A stretch of 18,729 nt of DNA. Source: Oscillospiraceae bacterium. GTDB taxonomy: Bacteria; Bacillota; Clostridia; Oscillospirales; Ruminococcaceae. The notes under the pieces are model-generated. The model searched no databases. It was not told where the DNA came from and saw nothing but the letters and a program-made list of their open reading frames with translations. The stretch is taken from positions 1-18,729 of the forward strand of contig JAHHUD010000026.1 in assembly GCA_020024185.1 (NCBI GenBank), read 5' to 3'. Position 1 is the stretch's first letter. Each line of letters begins with the position of its first letter. This document shows positions 1 to 6,620 of this stretch, piece by piece. A program made the position numbers and the translations under genes.

Positions 1-1045
1 AATGCCAAACAAAATAACTTACATACCCAACTCTATATTCTCTATACTCCCAAGAATATTTTTTAAATATAATAATCATTAATAAAAATAATGCTATCGA
101 AATAATAATTGAAATTATAATTAAAGCAAAGTTATTCTCTGGTTTTATAGATATACTTGTAGCAGATAAAACAAATATAATATTATTAATAACTGTTGAT
201 ATTGAGATTATTGCCTGTGTACATCGTTTATGATATTTTGAAATGTTTATTTTAGATGTGTTAATTTCTGCTTTTTCTCTTGCTGTAAAATATTCTGGAT
301 ATTTATAATAAAGGATTACAGCTAATAACATCAAACCATTATTTAAAAAAATATAATTGAATAGTATTTCTAAATCATATATAAATATATACAAAATTGA
401 TATTGTAATAGAAATAGTACATATAATATAGTGAATTACTTTAAATTTTACAAATTTCTTTCTAACATCGTCTTTTTCAGATACCATCAAAGCTTTTTTT
501 AATTTTCCGTTTTGATAGGATTGAATAATTTCATCTAAAGACATTCCTAGAACACTTTCTTCCAACTTTTTGGGCTTTTTTGACCTTCTATCACATATAG
601 TATATGCAAAATCTCTCTTATTTAGCCACATTTGATCTAGTCTTATTCTTTTTTTGTTTATAAGTTCTATTTCTACACTTGAACCATTATTATTTAATCC
701 AATAACATCTTCGTAGCTATATCTACTTTTTACTCCAAAAAAATTGCTTATTGTAAATCCTAAATCATCATAATCAATCCAACAGTTTTTACAATAAATT
801 AAAATAGGAATAAAAAGCCCTTCAAATAAAACAAGCAATATTATTCCTGCAATTTTTTCTTGTGCAATAAAAAATACAATTCCAGATACGATAAATCCCA
901 CAACCGCAAAAAAAGTGAACAATTTCTTCAAAAAATCAACCTGTTCCACTCGTTTTTTATCATTTTCTATACTAGCATCTTCAGCTGATTTTTTTAAAAT
1001 TATTTGTGTAATCGTCTTGGTTAAGAACATTTCAATAATTCCCAT
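1..1045 (-). CDS. Partial multi-pass membrane protein with a PH-like central segment, function unknown
   Basis: This frame is open from an ATG at 1045 to the left edge of the window, so the C-terminus is missing; 348 codons are visible. An AAGGAG ribosome-binding site (1054-1059) lies 8 bases before the ATG. The protein begins MGIIEMFLTKTITQ and has two hydrophobic segments near residues 42-60 and 65-85. A soluble middle part of about 90 residues follows (WIDYDDLGFTISNFFG, then a strand-rich stretch). At least four more hydrophobic segments follow in the second half. Two helices followed by a 'GFTISNFFGVKSRYSYEDV'-like segment resemble bacterial PH-like membrane proteins, but I cannot name a family. 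The gene is monocistronic as far as can be seen, since the preceding gene (tsf) ends in a terminator and a promoter lies between them. Real gene: fairly sure. Function: unknown. Confidence 0.8.
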   Translation of the reverse strand, partial: MGIIEMFLTKTITQIILKKSAEDASIENDKKRVEQVDFLKKLFTFFAVVGFIVSGIVFFIAQEKIAGIILLVLFEGLFIPILIYCKNCWIDYDDLGFTISNFFGVKSRYSYEDVIGLNNNGSSVEIELINKKRIRLDQMWLNKRDFAYTICDRRSKKPKKLEESVLGMSLDEIIQSYQNGKLKKALMVSEKDDVRKKFVKFKVIHYIICTISITISILYIFIYDLEILFNYIFLNNGLMLLAVILYYKYPEYFTAREKAEINTSKINISKYHKRCTQAIISISTVINNIIFVLSATSISIKPENNFALIIISIIISIALFLLMIIIFKKYSWEYREYRVGYVSYFVWH

Positions 1046-1185
1046 TATTAAATCTCCTTGAGAACAGTGTAGAATCCAATATTTTATTTAAAAAATCGTT
1101 TAATTTTTTAAATTTATAAACTATAATATTTCGTAATTAAACTATGTATTAAATACTTGATATAAGTAAAAAATGAATTTTTTTA

Positions 1186-1215
1186 ATTATATCACACAAA
1201 ATTTATTCATGTAAA
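1186..1215 (-). promoter_or_regulatory. Sigma-A-type promoter, extended -10, for the left-edge membrane protein gene
   Basis: Read on the minus strand: TTTACA (1215-1210), an 18-base spacer, then TATAAT (1191-1186) preceded by TGA, giving an extended -10. The expected start near 1179 leaves a leader of about 134 bases before the ATG at 1045. The elements match the vegetative consensus well, but AT-rich DNA gives chance matches. Confidence 0.6.
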
Positions 1216-1300
1216 CATATTACATTTATTTTATATGGTCTTTGAATACAAGTTATAAAATATTTAACATATATATTTTATTATAATTATATAGAAATTA

Positions 1301-1340
1301 AAATAAAAAAGAGTAATACTTTTAAAGTACTACTCTTTTA
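1301..1340 (-). terminator. Intrinsic terminator after tsf
   Basis: A stem of 15 pairs with one mismatch (1307-1322 with 1324-1339, minus the tight loop) is followed on the minus strand by TTTTTTATTTT. It lies about 52 bases past the tsf stop and closes the rpsB-tsf operon. Confidence 0.8.
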
Positions 1341-1391
1341 TATTTATAAATAAATATTGCTAATTTAGCTTAAAATATATTATATGCTAAA

Positions 1392-2303
1392 TTATTTTGT
1401 CATGCTTGCAACTTCTGCTGCAAAGTCGTCTTCTTTCTTTTCGATACCTTCACCTTTTTCAAAACGTGTGAAAGCAACTACTTTGATGTCGCCGCCAAGA
1501 GCTTTAGCTGTTGCATTTGTGTAATCTGTGATAGATTGTTTATCATCTTTAACAAATGCTTGTTCGAGCAAGCAGTTTTCTTTGTAGAATTTTGCAATAC
1601 GGCCCATAACCATTTTTTCAGCAATATTTGCTGGTTTACCTTCATTAATAGCCTGTTGCATAAGAATTTCTTTTTCTTTTTCAAGAACTTCTGGAGCAAC
1701 TTCTTCTTTGCAAAGGTAAGATGGGTTAACAGCAGCAATTTGCATTGCAACGTCTTTACCATAAGCTTCAAATTCTGGTTTTGCGAAGATTTCTTCAGAT
1801 GTTTCGAATTTAACGAGAACACCGTGTGTACCGCCTGCATGAATGTAAGCAACACATTCACCTTCATATCTTACAAAACGACGGATTTTAAGGTTTTCAC
1901 CGATAACAAGAATTTTTTCTTGTAATCCAGCTTCAACTGTTTCGCCGTTTGCCATTGTTTTTGTCAAAAGTTCTTCAACTGTAGCTGGGTTTGTGTCTGC
2001 AACAACTTTTGCAACATCAGCAACAAATGTTCTGAACTGTTCGTTTTTAGCAACAAAGTCTGTTTCGGAGTTAACTTCGATAACAACACCGATTTTGTTT
2101 TCTTTATCAACTGTAGCGAATACCATACCTTCAGCTGCAATACGTCCTGCTTTTTTTGTAGCTGCTGCAAGACCTTTTTCTCTAAGGTATTCTACTGCTT
2201 TATCAAAATCACCGTTAGATTCTGTCAAAGCTTTTTTGCAGTCCATCATACCGCAACCTGTGCGTTCACGAAGATTTTTAACATCACTAGCTGTAAATGC
2301 CAT
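1392..2303 (-). CDS. tsf: Translation elongation factor Ts (EF-Ts)
   Basis: EF-Ts is the cytoplasmic nucleotide-exchange factor that releases GDP from EF-Tu so that it can bind GTP and the next aminoacyl-tRNA. The protein is 303 residues and starts MAFTASDVKNLRERTG, followed by the family hallmark GCGMMDCKKAL; the TDFVAKN core motif lies near residue 80. The open frame extends five codons further to a TTG at 2318. That TTG overlaps the ribosome-binding site GGAGGA (2311-2316), which sits 7 bases before the ATG at 2303, so 2303 is the start. It follows rpsB by 60 bases in the conserved rpsB-tsf order and shares its promoter and leader; a terminator follows. The length is close to the usual ~280-310. 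Identification is firm. Confidence 0.98.
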   Translation of the reverse strand: MAFTASDVKNLRERTGCGMMDCKKALTESNGDFDKAVEYLREKGLAAATKKAGRIAAEGMVFATVDKENKIGVVIEVNSETDFVAKNEQFRTFVADVAKVVADTNPATVEELLTKTMANGETVEAGLQEKILVIGENLKIRRFVRYEGECVAYIHAGGTHGVLVKFETSEEIFAKPEFEAYGKDVAMQIAAVNPSYLCKEEVAPEVLEKEKEILMQQAINEGKPANIAEKMVMGRIAKFYKENCLLEQAFVKDDKQSITDYTNATAKALGGDIKVVAFTRFEKGEGIEKKEDDFAAEVASMTK

Positions 2304-2363
2304 TTTTATATCCTCCAATATCTATTTATTAGAAAAAATCTATTATTTGTTAATTATGAAAAA

Positions 2364-3092
2364 TTATTCGTTAACTTCTTCTGCTTCTTCAGCAACTGGA
2401 GCTGTTTGTTCACCTTGACGACCTTCAATGATAGCGTCAGCCATAGCACCAGAAATAAGTTTAACTGCTCTGATAGCGTCATCGTTACCTGGAATTACGT
2501 AATCGATTTCATCTGGATCACAGTTTGTGTCAACGATAGCTACAACTGGGATACCAAGATTTTTTGCTTCTGCAACAGCGATTTTTTCTTTGCGTGTATC
2601 AACAATGAACATAGCTTTTGGCAATGTTTCCATGTTTTTGATACCACCGAGGAATTTTTCAAGTTTTTCGATTTCCAATTCAAGTTTGAAAACTTCTTTT
2701 TTAGGAAGAAGGTCAAATGTACCGTCTTCTTTCATTTTGTTGAGTTGTTCAAGACGAGCAATTCTTGTTTTGATTGTACGGTAGTTTGTAAGCATACCAC
2801 CAAGCCATCTTGCGTTTACATAGTGCATACCGCATCTTTCAGCTTCTTCTTTGATTGCGTCTTGAGCTTGTTTCTTTGTACCTACGAAAAGAACTTCGCC
2901 GCCTTCTGCTGCGATATCTTTGATGAAGTCATATGCTTCGTCAAGTTTTTTTACAGTTTTCTGTAAGTCGATAATGTAGATACCGTTTCTTTCTGTGAAG
3001 ATGTAACGAGACATTTTAGGGTTCCATCTTCTTGTTTGGTGACCAAAGTGTACACCTGCTTCGAGTAATTGTTTCATTGATACTGATGACAT
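2364..3092 (-). CDS. rpsB: 30S ribosomal protein S2
   Basis: S2 is a small-subunit ribosomal protein that joins late in assembly, near S1 and the mRNA exit side. The 242-residue protein starts MSSVSMKQLLEAGVHFGHQT and continues with RRWNPKM and YIFTERNGIYIIDL, classic bacterial S2 sequence. A GTKKQAQ motif follows, and then NCDPDEIDYVIPGNDDA in the C-terminal half. The tail is acidic (EEAEEVNE), as in many Firmicutes. GGAGGT (3101-3106) precedes the ATG. It is the first gene of rpsB-tsf; the sigma-A-like promoter at 3205-3233 and the foldable leader at 3121-3190 are upstream. Identification is firm. Confidence 0.98.
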   Translation of the reverse strand: MSSVSMKQLLEAGVHFGHQTRRWNPKMSRYIFTERNGIYIIDLQKTVKKLDEAYDFIKDIAAEGGEVLFVGTKKQAQDAIKEEAERCGMHYVNARWLGGMLTNYRTIKTRIARLEQLNKMKEDGTFDLLPKKEVFKLELEIEKLEKFLGGIKNMETLPKAMFIVDTRKEKIAVAEAKNLGIPVVAIVDTNCDPDEIDYVIPGNDDAIRAVKLISGAMADAIIEGRQGEQTAPVAEEAEEVNE

Positions 3093-3120
3093 TTCTTTTT
3101 ACCTCCAAATTTGGTTGTTT

Positions 3121-3190
3121 TCCTCCGCTGTGCCTTGCTTTTTATAAGCTATATCGTGAGATACACCACCTATAAGGAACACAGCGTGCG
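3121..3190 (-). promoter_or_regulatory. Structured 5' leader of rpsB, candidate autoregulatory RNA
   Basis: Read on the minus strand, CGCTGTG (3186-3180) pairs with CACAGCG (3132-3126). Past a two-base bulge, CCTT (3177-3174, minus sense) pairs with AAGG (3136-3133). Inside this closing stem are two small hairpins: TATC-TCAC-GATA (3163-3152) and GCTT-ATAAA-AAGC (3149-3137). The result is a branched fold that ends just before a GGAGGA (3126-3121), 15 bases upstream of the working ribosome-binding site. Ribosomal protein operons often carry leaders bound by their own product. That S2 binds this one is inference; I do not recognise a named family. Confidence 0.45.
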
Positions 3191-3204
3191 TAATTCGCCT
3201 AAAT

Positions 3205-3233
3205 ATATTAACATATTAAATGTATAAAGTCAA
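3205..3233 (-). promoter_or_regulatory. Sigma-A-type promoter of rpsB-tsf
   Basis: On the minus strand: TTGACT (3233-3228), 17-base spacer, TAATAT (3210-3205) preceded by TGT, which makes an extended -10. Transcription would start near 3198, giving a leader of about 105 bases that contains the whole structured element. It begins just past the stop of the upstream Nudix gene, and no terminator separates them. Confidence 0.7.
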
Positions 3234-3245
3234 GCAATATATAGC

Positions 3246-3689
3246 CTATTTGTTAAAAACATTGCTATATTTTTCAAAATATGTATCTAGCGCCCAATTT
3301 TGCATTTCTGAAAACATTTTTCCTTTTATTTCATCATATGTAACCCATGTTAAAATATGGTCTTTTTCTATGGGTTGTGTATCTTTCGTTATCAATTTTC
3401 CTGTGTAGTATTTTTGCATAGGATGAAAATACTTAACCTTTGGATGATATACATATGTTTCAGCAGAACATATATATTCTCCAACAGAAACAGAATAACC
3501 TATCTCTTCAAAACATTCTCTTTTAATACATTCTTCATCTGTTTCATTCTTCTCATATCCACCTCCAAGAAGAAAAAATCCTTTTGGAGTTTTTACTATT
3601 GCTATTTTACCATTTTTTTCTGGTATTATATATGCACCCGGTCTTGTATAGTATTTTACATCTAATTTATTACCAAATATTTTATGCAC
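3246..3689 (-). CDS. Nudix hydrolase
   Basis: Nudix enzymes hydrolyse nucleoside diphosphates linked to another group (for example oxidised dNTPs, ADP-ribose or capped nucleotides); the substrate cannot be told here. The full Nudix box G-x5-E-x7-R-E-x2-E-E-x-G is present at residues ~43-64 (GGYEKNE, then RECFEEIG). The frame stays open to 3755, but the -10 of its likely promoter (3738-3743) lies inside that extension. The best start is therefore GTG at 3689, with AGGAAG 9 bases upstream, giving 147 residues. No terminator was found after the stop, so transcripts may read into rpsB. Cytoplasmic; no signal peptide. The family is firm, the start fairly sure. Confidence 0.9.
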   Translation of the reverse strand: MHKIFGNKLDVKYYTRPGAYIIPEKNGKIAIVKTPKGFFLLGGGYEKNETDEECIKRECFEEIGYSVSVGEYICSAETYVYHPKVKYFHPMQKYYTGKLITKDTQPIEKDHILTWVTYDEIKGKMFSEMQNWALDTYFEKYSNVFNK

Positions 3690-3737
3690 TTGTTCGTACT
3701 TCCTTAAATAAAATATGCTATTTTTATTACAAAAACT

Positions 3738-3766
3738 ATTATAATACAAAAACAAAAAGCTTTCAA
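3738..3766 (-). promoter_or_regulatory. Sigma-A-type promoter of the Nudix gene, overlapping the upstream terminator
   Basis: On the minus strand: TTGAAA (3766-3761), 17-base spacer, TATAAT (3743-3738). The -35 lies in the loop and 3' arm of the ylmC terminator. The expected start near 3731 is about 42 bases before the GTG. Confidence 0.65.
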
Positions 3767-3784
3767 ATTTTATGAAAGCTTTTT
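3754..3784 (-). terminator. Intrinsic terminator after ylmC
   Basis: A perfect 12-base inverted repeat (3754-3765 with 3773-3784, core AGCTTTCA/TGAAAGCT) has a 7-base loop. On the minus strand it runs into TTTTTGTTTTTG. The 5' arm includes two bases of the ylmC stop codon, so the gene ends inside the hairpin. Confidence 0.85.
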
Positions 3785-4064
3785 ACTCAAAATTTATTCT
3801 AAATTTTGGTTTATTATTTTCTTGAATAATATCTGCAACATTCACAAGTATTGCATCTTGTCCTATTCTTACAACATCATTCCACGAAATACGTATACTT
3901 TCTCCTCTACCTAAAAGACCAAAAAACTTAGGTCTTCCGTATATTACAAGATTCTCCACTTTTGCATTTTCTCTATTAAACTCTATATCATCTACTCTTC
4001 CTATATTTTTACCATTAACTACGCTTATTACGTCCTTTTGACAAAGTAAAGATAAAGAAACCAT
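3783..4064 (-). CDS. ylmC: YlmC/YmxH-family PRC-barrel sporulation protein
   Basis: A 93-residue single-domain protein of the PRC-barrel type. The visible pattern is a hydrophobic start (MVSLSLLCQKDVISV), then NGKNIGRVDDIEF, LVIYGRPKFFGLLG and IRISWNDVVRIGQDAILV. This matches the YlmC/YmxH family found beside sigE-sigG in spore formers. The biochemical role is not settled. GGGAG (4074-4078) lies 9 bases before the ATG. It follows sigG by 61 bases on the same strand, with no terminator between, and is closed by the 3754-3784 terminator, so it is probably the last gene of spoIIGA-sigE-sigG-ylmC. No transmembrane segment is obvious. The family call is good; the symbol is by analogy. Confidence 0.85.
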   Translation of the reverse strand: MVSLSLLCQKDVISVVNGKNIGRVDDIEFNRENAKVENLVIYGRPKFFGLLGRGESIRISWNDVVRIGQDAILVNVADIIQENNKPKFRINFE

Positions 4065-4125
4065 AGTATCACTCTCCCGCTGTTATACTATTATATTCAC
4101 AACAGGAGTATTTTGACACTATATA

Positions 4126-4902
4126 TTAAATTTCAAGTTGTTTTTTTATATTGTCAATTACGTTTTTTTCTATTCTTGATACCTGTGCCTGACTTATACC
4201 AATTTCTTTTGCAACATCTGTTTGAGTTTTTCCTTTTATAAATCTCATATTCATTATAAGTTTTTCTCTATCCTTTAAGTTGTGTAGTATATCTTGTATT
4301 ATAACTTTTGACTGAAATGCGTCTTCAAAATTATCACTGCAAATTTGGTCTAAAAGATATACATCGCTTGTTTCATCATTATATACTGGTTCATATAATG
4401 AAATTGACGGCGAAAGTGCTTCCAAAGCTCTGCTAACTTGAAAACTTGTACAATCAAGTTTTTTTGCAATTTCCTGTACAGATGGTTCATTTCCATCATT
4501 ATCAGTTAGTGTTTCTTTTGCAGAAATTGCTTTATATGCTAAATCTTTTACAGAACGACTTACTTTTATCGGTTGGTCGTCTCTTATGAATCGCTTTATT
4601 TCTCCCAAAATCATAACGACGCCATAAGTTGAAAACTGTACATTTAATGATGTATCAAAATTGTTTAAAGCTTTTATAAGCCCTATACATCCAACTTGAA
4701 ACAAGTCATCAAAATCTACATTTTTATATCTAAATCTTTGTATAATACTTAAAACAAGTTTTAAATTACTTAAAACAAGAATATCTTTTGCTTTTTTATC
4801 CCCGTCCTTCATTTTTTTAATAAGTGATACTCTTTCTTCTTCACTTAAATTAGGTGTTGATGTTACATCAAATCCTGAGATTTCTACTTTTTTGTAATAC
4901 AT
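4126..4902 (-). CDS. sigG: RNA polymerase sporulation sigma factor sigma-G
   Basis: Sigma-G directs late forespore transcription after engulfment, including germinant receptors, small acid-soluble proteins and spoVA-type genes. The 258-residue protein starts MYYKKVEISGFDVTSTP, the N-terminal signature of SigG (KVEI.G..TS..P). Sigma region 2 follows (DFDDLFQVGCIGLIKA, then FSTYGVVMILGEIKRF). Then come region 3 and a region 4 helix-turn-helix ending ISQAQVSRIEKN. The length equals the usual ~260. Sigma-E next door differs in carrying a hydrophobic/basic pro-sequence, which SigG lacks. GAGG lies 7 bases before the ATG but is held in a hairpin (separate entry). No terminator separates it from sigE. 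Identification is firm from sequence and from the conserved spoIIGA-sigE-sigG order. Confidence 0.97.
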   Translation of the reverse strand: MYYKKVEISGFDVTSTPNLSEEERVSLIKKMKDGDKKAKDILVLSNLKLVLSIIQRFRYKNVDFDDLFQVGCIGLIKALNNFDTSLNVQFSTYGVVMILGEIKRFIRDDQPIKVSRSVKDLAYKAISAKETLTDNDGNEPSVQEIAKKLDCTSFQVSRALEALSPSISLYEPVYNDETSDVYLLDQICSDNFEDAFQSKVIIQDILHNLKDREKLIMNMRFIKGKTQTDVAKEIGISQAQVSRIEKNVIDNIKKQLEI

Positions 4903-4907
4903 AATAA

Positions 4908-4936
4908 TACCTCATAAGAAATATCTTTATAAGGTA
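4908..4936 (-). promoter_or_regulatory. Hairpin that covers the sigG ribosome-binding site
   Basis: On the minus strand TACCTTATAA (4936-4927) pairs with TTATGAGGTA (4917-4908): ten pairs, one of them G-U, around a 9-base loop. The ribosome-binding GAGG (4913-4910) is inside the 3' arm, 7 bases before the ATG at 4902. After a small bulge further pairing can reach the start codon. From memory, an inhibitory hairpin in the sigG leader is reported for Bacillus subtilis; function here is inference. Confidence 0.6.
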
Positions 4937-4983
4937 ATTATTTGCATATATTACATAATTATTTATGGATATTTTTTCAAAGA

Positions 4984-5682
4984 TTAAACTGTTTTTTCCA
5001 TCTCTTTTTTTAATTTTTTAAAAATTCTTTTTTCCAGTCTGGAAATATACGATTGTGATATTCCTATTTCATCAGCAACTTCCTTTTGAGTTTTTTCTTT
5101 TACACCACCAAGTCCAAATCTCATCAATATAATATTTCTATCTCTGTTATTTAAAGATTGAATAGATTTCCATAATATTTGTTTTTCGCTTTCTTCTTCC
5201 ATTGCTCTACTAACTTCATATTCGTCTGTGTATAGTATGTCTATGAGATTAAGCTCATTTCCGTCACTATCAACACTAAGGGCATCGTCTATACTTATAT
5301 CATTATTTTTATTACTTTGTTTTCTTAAAAACATAAGTATTTCGTTTTCAACACATCTGGACGCATAAGTTGCAAATTTTATATTTTTTGAGGGTTTAAA
5401 AGAGTTTACAGCTTTTATTAATCCTAAACTACCTATCGAAGTTAAGTCCTCAATATTTACTGAACTGTTTTCAAATTTCTTGGCGATATATATTACAAGC
5501 CTTAAATTATGTACTATCATTTTTTCTTTTGCTTTTTCGTCACCATTTTCGAGACCAATAAATAATTCTTTTTCTTCTTCTTCCGTAAGTGGAGGTGGAA
5601 GTGTTTGAGGTCCGTTAATATACCAAACTATTCTTTTTTTTATTTCTAAGTAAGATAAAAGTTTTTTTATAAAAGATTTCAT
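4984..5682 (-). CDS. sigE: Pro-sigma-E, mother-cell sporulation sigma factor precursor
   Basis: Sigma-E drives early mother-cell transcription once its N-terminal pro-sequence is removed by SpoIIGA. The protein (232 residues from the ATG at 5682) has a hydrophobic/basic N-terminus, then YINGPQTLPPPLTEEEE, which lines up with the YIGGSEALPPPL stretch at the processing site of the Bacillus protein. Region 2 (NLRLVIYIAKKFE, SIGSLGLIKAVNSF, TYASRCVENEILMFLR) and region 4 (KTQKEVADEIGISQSYISRL) are intact. The frame extends to a GTG at 5694 that overlaps the spoIIGA stop. AGGAG (5687-5691) lies 4 bases before the ATG and nothing suitable lies before the GTG, so ATG is preferred. The pro-sequence is about 20 residues, against 27 in Bacillus. 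Translationally close to spoIIGA (8-base gap). Confidence 0.97.
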   Translation of the reverse strand: MKSFIKKLLSYLEIKKRIVWYINGPQTLPPPLTEEEEKELFIGLENGDEKAKEKMIVHNLRLVIYIAKKFENSSVNIEDLTSIGSLGLIKAVNSFKPSKNIKFATYASRCVENEILMFLRKQSNKNNDISIDDALSVDSDGNELNLIDILYTDEYEVSRAMEEESEKQILWKSIQSLNNRDRNIILMRFGLGGVKEKTQKEVADEIGISQSYISRLEKRIFKKLKKEMEKTV

Positions 5683-5690
5683 TTTTCTCC

Positions 5691-6533
5691 TCACAATTGT
5701 TTTTTTATATCAGTTCCAAATATAGCTGTCACATTTTCACTTAATTCATTTTTTGTAAACGCAATCATTATATTGTCCACTTTTTTACTGTCTATAATTA
5801 TATATTCTGATTTTAAAGCTGGAAGCATTCCTCCTCCGTGTATTGTATTTAAAAAAATTGGTATTATAGAAATATTTGTATCATTATAAATTCCTTCAAA
5901 ATAATTCTGAACAGCCATAGAAATATTTGTTGGCATGTTGGGTTTTACTTTGTCAAAGCTTACCAAAACAACATCTCTATTGGCTATAATATCCTTAACT
6001 TTAAATCCTGTATCATAAAATGACTGTAAAGACTTTAGTTTAAAATCCTTAAAAATTATATCAACTAAATATACTTCCTGTGGTGCAATTTTTTCTTTAA
6101 CAAGTTGAAATATCAATATTAAAAAGTAAATTAAACATGATGATAAAACAAGCAAAATTGGGTTAATATCAAAATAGAAAAACATATTTTTTTGTAAAAC
6201 AGCGCTGCTTTTAAAAGATAACCCCATAGTTATTCCAGTAATTAGCATATTTAAAAACACATAGCATATACCTTGAATTACAAATGCTCTTTTATTTTTA
6301 ACTCCATATGCAACAAAAACACATATTAAAAGTGATATAATTTTCACTAGCAAATCTAATATACTATTATCAAATTCAACAAAAATATATAAACAAAAAA
6401 ATGCACCTATAACTGATGAAATAACTATTCTTTTTCTGTTATATGTATATCCTGCTAATAACGATGAAGCTATAAGCAAAAAGTACGATATTAAAAAATT
6501 TGTAACTAAAAGTACATCTACATAAATTATCAT
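5691..6533 (-). CDS. spoIIGA: SpoIIGA, sigma-E processing aspartic protease
   Basis: SpoIIGA is a membrane-bound aspartic protease in the sporulation septum that cleaves pro-sigma-E after a signal from the forespore (SpoIIR). The N-terminal half has about five hydrophobic segments (from MIIYVDVLLVTNFLISYF to about residue 145). The C-terminal half is a soluble protease domain with the catalytic DTG at residues ~174-176 (FYDTGFKVKD). The length, 280 residues, is near the usual ~290-310. The frame opens ten codons earlier at 6563, but GGTGG (6541-6545) lies 7 bases before the ATG at 6533, so that start is chosen. sigE follows 8 bases later, the standard pairing of protease and substrate. A terminator separates it from the ger operon upstream, so it has its own promoter. 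Confidence 0.93.
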   Translation of the reverse strand: MIIYVDVLLVTNFLISYFLLIASSLLAGYTYNRKRIVISSVIGAFFCLYIFVEFDNSILDLLVKIISLLICVFVAYGVKNKRAFVIQGICYVFLNMLITGITMGLSFKSSAVLQKNMFFYFDINPILLVLSSCLIYFLILIFQLVKEKIAPQEVYLVDIIFKDFKLKSLQSFYDTGFKVKDIIANRDVVLVSFDKVKPNMPTNISMAVQNYFEGIYNDTNISIIPIFLNTIHGGGMLPALKSEYIIIDSKKVDNIMIAFTKNELSENVTAIFGTDIKKQL

Positions 6534-6551
6534 AATTTCACCACCGTAATT

Positions 6552-6584
6552 ATGATATACCATTTAATATAAAAAGTTTGTCAA
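6552..6584 (-). promoter_or_regulatory. Candidate spoIIGA promoter with wide spacing and a Spo0A-box-like -35
   Basis: On the minus strand, TTGACA (6584-6579) is followed after 21 bases by TATCAT (6557-6552). The usual spacing is 17. The Bacillus spoIIG promoter is known for 22-base spacing and activation by Spo0A. The opposite strand reads TGTCAAA (6579-6585), one base off the 0A box TGTCGAA, though a TTGACA preceded by T forces that. The start would fall near 6545, only about 12 bases before the ATG, which is a weakness. Confidence 0.35.
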
Positions 6585-6589
6585 ATTTA

Positions 6590-6620
6590 GAAAACAAAAA
6601 GCAGACATTAAGTCTGCTTA
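6590..6620 (-). terminator. Intrinsic terminator after gerC
   Basis: An 8-base perfect stem (6599-6606 with 6612-6619, core GCAGAC/GTCTGC) has a 5-base loop and is followed on the minus strand by TTTTTGTTTTC. It starts inside the gerC stop codon and separates the ger operon from spoIIGA. Confidence 0.85.

Larger units (their letters stand above)
1046..1391. other. AT-rich intergenic region of 346 bases
   Basis: No convincing gene is present. It holds the tsf terminator (1301-1340), the promoter of the left-edge membrane protein gene (1186-1215) and that gene's long leader of about 130 bases. Inside the leader is an 11-base perfect inverted repeat, ATTTAAAAAAT/ATTTTTTAAAT (1086-1096 and 1103-1113), with a 6-base loop. 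The stem is purely A/T, so it would be weak as RNA. Confidence 0.7.

Noticed and set aside
1478..1925. Open frames on both strands within tsf, about 129 codons each
   Set aside because: Low-complexity K/L/F-rich products that arise from the codon use of tsf; no start signals.
4074..4109. A hairpin that could cover the ylmC ribosome-binding site
   Set aside because: Only 4+4 pairs with a 3-base bulge and a 16-base loop; too weak to report as a feature.
4903..4983. A sigma-F-type promoter for sigG (GCAAATAATT with CCATA upstream)
   Set aside because: The -10-like match is imperfect and the -35-like element is 18 bases away instead of about 15-16, so it is not supported.
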